Position numbers and translations under genes: made by a program | Shown here: positions 57,957 through 64,000 of the stretch, in pieces | Layout of the letters: each line of letters starts with the position of its first letter | Position numbering within the stretch: position 1 is the stretch's first letter | Notes under the pieces: generated by a model | The model's input: the letters and a program-made list of their open reading frames with translations, nothing else | What the model was told of the DNA's origin: nothing | Database searches by the model: none | From: JAVBPP01 sp031549535 | GTDB lineage: Bacteria; Bacillota; Clostridia; Oscillospirales; Acutalibacteraceae | Direction: 5' to 3' | DNA length: 64,000 nucleotides | Assembly: GCA_031549535.1 (NCBI GenBank) | Contig: JAVBPP010000024.1 | Location: forward strand, 12,458 to 76,457

Positions 57957-59015
57957 TTACAGTTCCGTTGTTTCAAATGGCTCAATGCTAAGGAGTCCTA
58001 GCTTCATAACAAGGTATCTTGCAAAGGAGTTATACATAAAAAACGACTTTAGGCTTTTCAACACCAGCTTGCCACGCAGTGCGCGTGTTTTGCTGCGATA
58101 TACCCGCCGCGGGTTGGATTTTCGCAAGGCCTCTGCGAGCAGCCTGGCGCTTTCCAACGCATAGCTAATGCCCTCCAGGGAACTGGGGCTGATGAATCCT
58201 GCGGCTTCGCCGATTAAAAAGGCTGTGCGGTCTCCTGTGCAACATTGCCAAAACCCCAAGGGACGCAGCACCAGACAGGCCTGTGTTTTAACCTCCTCGC
58301 CAAACGCAAAGCCGCGCTGTTCCAGCTTTGCTTGCAGCTGCGCGAAACGCTCCCGCCCCCCCGCCTTGGGGAAGGCTCCGCCTAAGATAAAATATTCGTC
58401 TTTCGTAACACCCCAGGCATAGCAATCTGTCAACGCGGAATCAAAAAAGCAGGAGTAGAGCGGATTGCTGCCGGGGTGCCGGTACCACTTTTGAATGGAA
58501 ATATATTCTCGGATGCGTTTTTCGGGAAAAAATGTTCTGCGAACCAGGGAATTTGCGCCGTCCGCGCCAACCAGATAGCGAGCGCAGACGGTAGACTCCC
58601 GCCCGTTTTGGCTGTAGGTGATTTGATAGCCATCTTCTGTACGCACGATACTGCGGCAGTTGGCTTGAGCGGCAACGGTTACGCTGTCCGGAATCAAGCC
58701 AATCAGCCAGCGGTCAAATTGGTGACGATCCAAATTGATATAAAAACGCTGATAATAACGTTCGAGGTTTTGGCGGGTATCAATCGTGCGCACCGCAAAA
58801 ATCTGCGGATCGACCAAAATTTGTTTTGGCAAAACCATATTAAACCGAGCCAGCAGCTTCTGCGCGTCTGGCGCCAGCAAACCGCCGCAGGGCTTGCAAA
58901 AGCCGGAGGAAGCTGCCCCCTTTTTGTCAATGGCAATAACAGAAAATTGCGCCCCCAGCAGGCGAGCCAAAGTCGCCCCCGCAGGGCCCAGTCCGATAAT
59001 TGCAATATCATACAT
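57957..59015 (-). CDS. FAD-dependent oxidoreductase (geranylgeranyl reductase-like)
   Basis: 352-residue flavoprotein. N-terminal dinucleotide motif IIGLGPAGATLARLL, CKPCGGLLAPDAQ (a mark of the geranylgeranyl-reductase-like branch, with a Cys pair), the middle YLVGADGANSLVRR and the FAD-ribityl motif FLIGEAAGFISPSSLEGISYA. Probable reduction of an isoprenoid or other double bond, or a monooxygenase-like reaction; the substrate is unknown. AAGGAGC precedes the ATG. Lies after the broken GNAT gene. Confidence 0.85.
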   Translation of the reverse strand: MYDIAIIGLGPAGATLARLLGAQFSVIAIDKKGAASSGFCKPCGGLLAPDAQKLLARFNMVLPKQILVDPQIFAVRTIDTRQNLERYYQRFYINLDRHQFDRWLIGLIPDSVTVAAQANCRSIVRTEDGYQITYSQNGRESTVCARYLVGADGANSLVRRTFFPEKRIREYISIQKWYRHPGSNPLYSCFFDSALTDCYAWGVTKDEYFILGGAFPKAGGRERFAQLQAKLEQRGFAFGEEVKTQACLVLRPLGFWQCCTGDRTAFLIGEAAGFISPSSLEGISYALESARLLAEALRKSNPRRVYRSKTRALRGKLVLKSLKSFFMYNSFARYLVMKLGLLSIEPFETTEL

Positions 59016-59064
59016 ATTGCTTGCTCCTTCTTATTCTTTAAGTTTGCGAGTTAAAGGAAAGTGA

Positions 59065-59668
59065 TCACTCTGAACAGAAAGACTTATCAAATTCTCTAGC
59101 TTGTTCTCGATTCAAATCGTCGTTATATATATCTGCTTCAATAAATTTGCCTTTAATATTTTTGAAAAACCCTTCTCTTAGTTCCATAGCCATAAATGCA
59201 GGACAATTATCTCCGTTACAATCAGAAATTCCAAAATGCTTTGCTTCAACAAAACCAAAACGAGGATAATATTCTGGATGACCAAAGAAAAGTATAGCAC
59301 CAAATCCAAGATGTTTTGCCTTTTCAATATGAGTGCTTCATCAAAGCGCTGCCGATACCCGTTTTTTGCAATTCTGGCCATACACTGATTGGGCCGAAGT
59401 TTAAGACATCAACCTTTGTACCATCTGGTTGTAAAATATAGGCACGACTATAGATGATATGTCCTACAATCTTTCCATCAATTTCGGCAACAAAATCTAA
59501 ATCCATTACTCCTTCATGTTCTCGCAAAAAGTGAACCATATGGTGCTCCATGGGGCAATCAATTTTCGAACGGTCTACTCTGGCCGAATTATTGAAAGCT
59601 GCTCTCGTTAATTCCTCAACAATTCTAAAGTCTTTGGGTTCTTCTAAGCGGATACTTATGGGCATCAA
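59065..59668 (-). pseudogene. GNAT acetyltransferase (YhbS-like) with a frameshift
   Basis: From the ATG region at 59668 the frame reads ISIRLEEPKDFRIVEELTRA through FGPISVWPELQKTGIGSALM (acetyl-CoA loop Q-x-x-GIG-SAL), then stops after MKHSY at 59324. In another frame the protein continues HIEKAKHLGFGAILFFGHPE and YYPRFGFVEAKHFGI to a stop at 59065. One extra base near 59331-59337 explains the break. Joined, the two parts make a normal 200-residue YhbS-type acetyltransferase. AT-rich compared with its neighbours. Either a recent pseudogene or a sequencing error. Confidence 0.85.
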
Positions 59669-59746
59669 TTTATCAAATCCTTACTCGAAAAATATGTTTT
59701 TTGGGAGACTTTAACTTGCTTTGCACCAATTTCAAAATATGTTCCC

Positions 59747-61135
59747 TCACACGTCGCCGCCTGAAACCGCACCTTGGCTATCGACCCTTGACAGCAGAAC
59801 CACCGTCTCCACATGCCCCGCTCGCGGGAACATATCCACCGGGGTCACCTCTTTTACTTCATAGCCGAAGCTGCGCAGCTCGGCGCAGTCGCGGGCGAGG
59901 GTTGCCGGGTCGCAGGAGATGTAGACGATGCGATTTGGCTGCAGTTGCGCTAAAATTGGCAGCAGCTCTGCCGCGCAGCCCTTACGCGGCGGATCCAGCA
60001 GGATGACGTCCGGAACCAGTTTGCGCCTGCGCAGTTCTTTTGCCGCTTCCAGCGCGTCCAAGCAGAGAAATTCGGCGTTGGTGATGCCGTTGTTTGTTGC
60101 GTTCTCCTGCGCGTCCCGCACCGCCTGCTCCACCACTTCCACGCCAATCAGGCGTTTGGCGCGCTTTGCCATGGAAAGGCCGATGGTGCCGGTTCCGCAA
60201 TACAGGTCAAGCAGAATTTCTTTTCCGCTCAGGTCCGCGCATTCTGCAGCCTTTTGGTACAAGCGCTCGGCCTGGGGGCGGTTGACTTGATAAAAGGAAA
60301 GCGGTGAAATTCGAAAGGAAAGGCCGCAGAGCCGGTCAGTCAACGCATCTTCACCAAACAAAACACGCGTTTGTTTGCCCAATATTGCGTTGGTGTCCTG
60401 CGCGTTTGTGTTTAGCATTATGCTGACAACGCGCGGGTCAGCCTGTGTCAGCGTTTGCACCAGCTCCGCTTCATGCGGCAGCTGCCTTGCCTTGGCAACC
60501 AGGCAAACCATCAGGGTGTCCGTTTCCTCCGCCTTGCGCAGATAGATGTGCCGCAGCAGGCCGCGGCGGCTGCCCTCATCATAGACTGGAATCGCATATT
60601 TTTCCGCCCACGCGGTTATGATAGCAACAAGGTGGGAGAACTCCTTCGGCTGCAGCAGGCAATCCGCGCAGGCGACCACGCGGTGACTGTGCGGGGCATA
60701 GAAGCCGGCTACGATGCCGCCTTCCGTTTGCGCAAGCGGGTACTGCGCCTTGTTGCGGTAACGGTTCGGCTCCGCCGCCCCGCATATGGGCTGCGGTTCT
60801 ATAGCCATGCCGCCGATACGCGCAAAAGCATCCGCCACGGCGTTTTGCTTGACTTCTAGCTCTGCCCGATAATCCAGGTGGCGGAACACGCAGCCGCCGC
60901 ATTGCCGGCTGACCGGGCAATCCTCCGGGATACGGTCAGGCGATGGAATCAGCAGTTCCGTCATCTTCGCAAAGGCGTAACGGGGTTTGACCTTCAGTAT
61001 TTTCGCGCGGATGCAATCCCCCCGCGCCGTGGAAGGCACAAAAACCGCCATATCCTCATGGCGTGCAACGCCGCTGCCCGCGAGCGTCAGCGCCCCGATG
61101 GTCAGCTCCAATTCTTGATTTTTTTGCAGCGGCAT
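59747..61135 (-). CDS. rlmD: 23S rRNA (uracil-5-)-methyltransferase, RlmD/RumA family
   Basis: SAM-dependent RNA m5U methyltransferase. N-terminal TRAM domain (GSGVARHEDMAVFVPSTARGD in part), iron-sulfur Cys in CPVSRQCGGCVFRHLDY, SAM site DLYCGTGTIGLSMA, LLDPPRKGC with a catalytic Cys region, and YISCDPATLARD. 462 aa. Could be RlmCD, which modifies two positions in B. subtilis; the sequence alone does not decide. Confidence 0.93.
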   Translation of the reverse strand: MPLQKNQELELTIGALTLAGSGVARHEDMAVFVPSTARGDCIRAKILKVKPRYAFAKMTELLIPSPDRIPEDCPVSRQCGGCVFRHLDYRAELEVKQNAVADAFARIGGMAIEPQPICGAAEPNRYRNKAQYPLAQTEGGIVAGFYAPHSHRVVACADCLLQPKEFSHLVAIITAWAEKYAIPVYDEGSRRGLLRHIYLRKAEETDTLMVCLVAKARQLPHEAELVQTLTQADPRVVSIMLNTNAQDTNAILGKQTRVLFGEDALTDRLCGLSFRISPLSFYQVNRPQAERLYQKAAECADLSGKEILLDLYCGTGTIGLSMAKRAKRLIGVEVVEQAVRDAQENATNNGITNAEFLCLDALEAAKELRRRKLVPDVILLDPPRKGCAAELLPILAQLQPNRIVYISCDPATLARDCAELRSFGYEVKEVTPVDMFPRAGHVETVVLLSRVDSQGAVSGGDV

Positions 61136-61180
61136 AGGGCAACCTGCTTTCTAAAGCTTTCTAAAATATGTTCTGCCTGC

Positions 61181-61210
61181 AGTATACCTCATCTGAGTTT
61201 CGGCTGTCAA
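61181..61210 (-). promoter_or_regulatory. rlmD: rlmD promoter
   Basis: TTGACA (61210-61205), 18 bp, TATACT (61186-61181) on the minus strand. Confidence 0.75.
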
Positions 61211-61214
61211 ACCG

Positions 61215-61243
61215 TTGACTTTGGGGTGAAAACGCGTTACACT
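61215..61243 (+). promoter_or_regulatory. phosphoglucomutase promoter
   Basis: TTGACT (61215-61220), 17 bp, TACACT (61238-61243). It lies 4 bp from the -35 of the divergent rlmD promoter. Confidence 0.75.
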
Positions 61244-61270
61244 TAACAAACTGGGAAAGAAGGCGTTTTT

Positions 61271-62989
61271 ATGCGAGACATTACAACACTGTATCAACTG
61301 TGGCTGGCGCAGACCGCTGCGGAGCCTGCGTTGTTTCAAGAATTACAGTCCGTCGCGGGGCAAGAGGATGCAATCCGCGACCGCTTTTATCAGGATTTGC
61401 AGTTCGGTACTGCCGGGCTGCGCGGTGTGCTCGGCGCGGGCACCAACCGCATGAATGTGTTCACCGTCAACCAAGCGACACAGGGGCTGGCCAATTATCT
61501 CAACGCACAGTTTTCCGCCCCCTGCGTTGCCATCGCGTATGATTCACGCATCAACTCCGCGCGTTTTGCCCAAAGCGCCGCCTGTGTGTTGGCGGCAAAC
61601 GGAATCCGGGTGCATTTGTTTGCGGAATTGGTGCCAACCCCCATGCTCTCCTTTGCCGTGCGCGCGCTGAAATGCCAATCCGGCATTATTATTACCGCCA
61701 GCCACAATCCGGCAAAGTATAACGGCTATAAATGCTATGACCCCAACGGCTATCAGATGACAGACCATGCCGCAGAGCAGACACAGGGCTATATTGCGCA
61801 GGTGGACGCGTTCCGCGATGTGAAAACCATGGACTATGCGCAGGCGCTCGCGCAGGGGCATATTACGATGATACCGCCCGCGCTGCAGGAGGCGTTTTAT
61901 GAGAAGGTGCTTTCCTGCCGGGTGCGCCCGGATACGCGCAGCGCCGGGGCGCTTCAGGTCATTTACACGCCGCTGAACGGCGCGGGTAACAAGCCCGTCC
62001 GCGAGGTGCTGCGCCGCGCAGGCTTTAGCAGTGTTTCCGTTGTGGCGGAGCAGGAGCAGCCGGACGGCAACTTCCCCAGCTGCCCTTACCCAAACCCGGA
62101 AATCAAAGAGGCGTTTGCCCTTGCGATGCGGCAGGCGGAGCAGAACCCTGCCGATTTGCTGCTTGCCACTGACCCGGACTGTGACCGCGTGGGCATTGCT
62201 GTGCGCGAACAGGACGGTTACACCCTGCTCAGCGGAAATGATGTCGGCGTTTTGCTCACAGAATATTTGCTGCGGGCGAGAAAAGAAAGCGGCACGTTGC
62301 CCGAGCGCCCGGTTATCACAAAATCCTTGGTGACAACGCCCTTTGTGGACGCCGTCGCGGCGCAGTACGGCTGCGAGGTCGTCAGTTTGCTGACCGGGTT
62401 TAAGTATATCGGGGAATACATCAGCGCGTTGGAGCAAAACGGGGAGGAAGCCCGCTTTGTGCTGGGCATGGAGGAGAGCTACGGCTATCTCGCCGGCACG
62501 CACGCGCGCGATAAGGACGCCGTTGTGGGCTCACTGCTGATTTGTGAAATGGCGGCTTATTATAAGGCGCGGGGGAAAACGCTGACGGCGGTGTTACAGG
62601 AGCTTTCTGCGCAGTATGGCGTGTATGATAACGCGCTGGTCAACTTTTCTTTTACCGGCGAAAGCGGCATGAAGCAGATGCTTGCCCTCATGCAGCTTTT
62701 GCGCTCCGCCCCGCCGCGCGCAATTGCCGGCCTTGCCGTGGAACAGTATTATGACTATCAAGAGCAGTCACAAAATGACTATACGACGGGGGCGCAGTCT
62801 GCGCTTGCGTTGCCGCCCTCCAATGTGCTGCGCTTTGTGCTGCAGCAGGGGAGCAGCGTTATCCTCCGCCCCTCCGGCACAGAGCCGAAAATGAAGCTCT
62901 ACATCACCGCCCGTGCCGGGACACGGGAGCTGGCGGCGGAGCTCGCCGCAAAACTGGAAGCGGATATGCGAAAGACGTTGCATTTATAA
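61271..62989 (+). CDS. pgcA: alpha-phosphoglucomutase/phosphomannomutase
   Basis: Interconverts glucose 1- and 6-phosphate (or mannose phosphates). GLRGVLGAGTNRMNVFTVN, active-site phosphoserine in GIIITASHNPAKYNGYK, metal loop LATDPDCDRVGIAVR, sugar loop GMEESYGYLAGTHARDKD and phosphate-binding ILRPSGTEPKMKLYI are all intact. 572 aa, as in Firmicutes PgcA. AAGAAGG precedes the ATG. Monocistronic or with the small membrane protein downstream. Confidence 0.95.
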   Translation: MRDITTLYQLWLAQTAAEPALFQELQSVAGQEDAIRDRFYQDLQFGTAGLRGVLGAGTNRMNVFTVNQATQGLANYLNAQFSAPCVAIAYDSRINSARFAQSAACVLAANGIRVHLFAELVPTPMLSFAVRALKCQSGIIITASHNPAKYNGYKCYDPNGYQMTDHAAEQTQGYIAQVDAFRDVKTMDYAQALAQGHITMIPPALQEAFYEKVLSCRVRPDTRSAGALQVIYTPLNGAGNKPVREVLRRAGFSSVSVVAEQEQPDGNFPSCPYPNPEIKEAFALAMRQAEQNPADLLLATDPDCDRVGIAVREQDGYTLLSGNDVGVLLTEYLLRARKESGTLPERPVITKSLVTTPFVDAVAAQYGCEVVSLLTGFKYIGEYISALEQNGEEARFVLGMEESYGYLAGTHARDKDAVVGSLLICEMAAYYKARGKTLTAVLQELSAQYGVYDNALVNFSFTGESGMKQMLALMQLLRSAPPRAIAGLAVEQYYDYQEQSQNDYTTGAQSALALPPSNVLRFVLQQGSSVILRPSGTEPKMKLYITARAGTRELAAELAAKLEADMRKTLHL

Positions 62990-63056
62990 GCCCGGAGCCG
63001 GTGCTCCATTACATATTCATATCAAATAGTATTAGAAACGGGAAAGGGTCACTGAA

Positions 63057-63290
63057 ATGAAACAAAGAAAATGGATTGTCCGTGCGGTTGCGATTTTACT
63101 CGCCGCGCTGATGCTCGTGAGCGTTATCATCGTTGCCATGCAAGCCTTCGGTGCAGAGGCGGCCGACATGCCCTTTATCAACACAGGGGATTCCGACAAA
63201 ATCCGCATTCCGCTCTATATTGCGGGCGGCGCTGTCGCGCTCTTCCTCATCTGCGGCGTTTTACCCAAGCTGGGGAAGAAAAAGCCGTAA
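63057..63290 (+). CDS. small two-helix membrane protein, unknown
   Basis: 77 residues: basic N-terminus, hydrophobic helix 10-30 (VRAVAILLAALMLVSVIIVA), a polar stretch and a second helix around 53-68, ending in KLGKKKP. The first helix with the AEA that follows might be a signal peptide. GGGAAAGGG lies before the ATG. No family recognised. Confidence 0.6.
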   Translation: MKQRKWIVRAVAILLAALMLVSVIIVAMQAFGAEAADMPFINTGDSDKIRIPLYIAGGAVALFLICGVLPKLGKKKP

Positions 63291-63336
63291 ACGGGAGGGG
63301 TCGTTCATAAAACGGAAGGCCTGGAGATTGGTATTA

Positions 63337-63492
63337 TACTAATTCCAAGTAGAAAACTCGAATAGATTTGCGTGGATTTTTTGCGTTGTGCGCGGCGGAC
63401 GACGCAGCCGGGCTTTCGCCCGGCAAGGAGGACAACAAAGCACAGCGTGAAAAAGACCGCAAAGATATCGAGTTTTCTGCTTGGAATTAGTA
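63337..63492. repeat. palindromic element G (156 bp)
   Basis: Terminal inverted repeats of 25 bp (63337-63361 and 63468-63492) with one mismatch, starting TACTAATTCCAAG and ending CTTGGAATTAGTA. The interior continues to pair (TTTGCG..CGCAAA, TTGTGC..GCACAG). Flanked by TTA on both sides, a possible target duplication. Confidence 0.75.
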
Positions 63493-63497
63493 TTAGT

Positions 63498-63580
63498 TGG
63501 TTTACAGCGCGGAAACGCTGGATGATGACACACCGGCGCTTTGCCGGGGGCTGAACATCACCGAGGTTTTGCACAATTAA
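63498..63580 (+). pseudogene. possible 3' remnant of a gene cut by element G
   Basis: Directly after element G a frame reads LVYSAETLDDDTPALCRGLN and on to a TAA at 63578-63580, 8 bp before a strong hairpin. It looks like a normal protein C-terminus, but there is no start. Family unknown. Confidence 0.3.
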
Positions 63581-63588
63581 TGAGAATT

Positions 63589-63623
63589 GCGCCCCCGACG
63601 AAGGTTTGCTTCATCGGGGGCGC
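63589..63623. terminator. bidirectional hairpin terminator
   Basis: GCGCCCCCGACGAAG (63589-63603), 5-nt loop, CTTCATCGGGGGCGC (63609-63623), 14 of 15 pairs. It lies between two convergent gene ends. Confidence 0.75.
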
Positions 63624-63630
63624 AGTATCG

Positions 63631-63867
63631 TTACGGCAGTAATCCAACCGCTCTTAATACGGCATGGGTCGCGGCTCCATCATAGCTGTACGCAAGTTCG
63701 CATAAATCCAAAGGGTGCATCGCCCTATCATCGAGCTTGATCAGCTTGTAGCCTATTTGTAACCGCTCCGTGTTCCGCAGTATAGATTCCCGGATAGACG
63801 GCTTTTGTATTTGTCCTGCATGCAACAGAATCTTTTGCAGCGTCCCAAATTGATTCACGAATACCAA
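63631..63867 (-). pseudogene. N-terminally truncated small frame, unknown
   Basis: About 78 codons ending LCELAYSYDGAATHAVLRAV and GLLP, 8 bp before the bidirectional terminator, so the 3' end looks genuine. The only start is a TTG inside the ATACCAATCTCC repeat end at 63861-63872, without a ribosome site. The 5' part seems lost to repeat and IS insertion. Family not recognised. Confidence 0.4.
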
Positions 63868-63884
63868 TCTCCATTAGAATAAAG
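63861..63884. repeat. fragment of a family-2 (ATACCAA) element
   Basis: ATACCAATCTCCATTAGAATA resembles the left end of D1 (ATACCAATCACCATTAAGAAT) and stops where a possible IS end begins. Its first 13 bp also occur inverted at 63323-63335. Confidence 0.5.
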
Positions 63885-63885
63885 T

Positions 63886-64000
63886 GTACCCCGTGTCAAG
63901 GACAACATGGGTTTTTGCTCTTCCAAAATCAAAGGATATCAGCTATAGTAAAAGGGCTTTACCATTACGCAGGATAGTGCAACGCTGAGGAGCGACATGA
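63886..64000 (+). mobile_element. possible left end of an IS3-like insertion sequence
   Basis: TGTACCCCGTGTCAAGGACA resembles terminal repeats of some Firmicutes IS3-family elements (from memory). About 110 bp further, GAGGAG (63987-63992) precedes an ATG at 63997, where a transposase OrfA would start, but the window ends there. Confidence 0.35.

Noticed and set aside
57948..57958. Another family-2 repeat end (ATTGGTATTAC) at the FAD gene stop
   Set aside because: Only nine bases match and no partner arm is nearby, so chance cannot be excluded.
63729..63873. 48-codon ATG frame on the minus strand beginning MEIGIRESIW
   Set aside because: It competes with the longer frame whose stop precedes a terminator, and its ATG lies in the repeat end; neither has a ribosome site.

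Overview
The window looks like a chromosome segment of a Gram-positive, endospore-forming Clostridia member, probably an Oscillospirales relative. This is inference from gene content and order: a YpeB-type germination protein, RemB/DUF370, a two-subunit glycine decarboxylase (gcvPA/gcvPB), single-chain GlyQS, SRP RNA next to dnaX, AGGAGG-type ribosome sites, and TTGACA/TATAAT promoters with 17 bp spacers. No rRNA, tRNA or CRISPR array was found. The bulk is GC-rich, with AT-richer patches (PP-loop gene at 3.9-5.3 kb, S51 peptidase at 27 kb, GNAT at 59 kb) that may be acquired.

Layout. 1-3.7 kb: a plus-strand carbohydrate cluster (two sugar-phosphate isomerase-like proteins, an exported GH16 glucanase, a Gfo/Idh/MocA oxidoreductase). 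3.9-6.8 kb: two stand-alone genes, a QueC-like PP-loop protein and an XRE regulator fused to a papain-fold-like domain. 6.8-13.1 kb: minus-strand kinase-like protein, SDR epimerase and gcvT-H-PA-PB. 13.3-17.5 kb: M16 peptidase-proB-proA-membrane protein. 17.6-20.3 kb: glpK-malic enzyme. 20.5-27 kb: an acyltransferase, then an MFS carrier with a heterodimeric ABC exporter. 27-31.6 kb: S51 peptidase, dusB, NYN/OST-HTH protein, membrane protein, MgtC, YfbR.

31.7-44.5 kb is the replication core: SRP RNA, dnaX, ybaB, recR, an origin-like spacer, dnaN, an S4 protein, recF, remB, convergent ypeB, an unknown gene, gyrB and gyrA. dnaA is absent, but the recR-dnaN spacer carries DnaA-box-like sequences, a short GC-rich bridge, five CTA trinucleotides and an AT-rich stretch, the layout of a basal origin-unwinding system.

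44.6-53.2 kb is repeat-rich and mostly minus strand: a lipoprotein gene with a palindromic repeat inside its reading frame, a CadA-type ATPase with its ArsR regulator, a PASTA pseudokinase, rarA with a divergent 6S-like RNA candidate, and GC-rich mosaic repeat arrays. 53.2-64 kb: a Na+-pumping oxaloacetate decarboxylase operon, glyQS, an FAD reductase, a frameshifted GNAT, rlmD, phosphoglucomutase, and a terminal patch of gene remnants, a 156-bp palindromic element and a possible IS end.

The main novelty is several families of small palindromic elements. One (about 99 bp, three copies) keeps a 25-nt loop while its stem changes on both sides, and it is translated in frame inside one protein and forms the C-terminus of another. 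Several other element ends supply stop codons of neighbouring genes.
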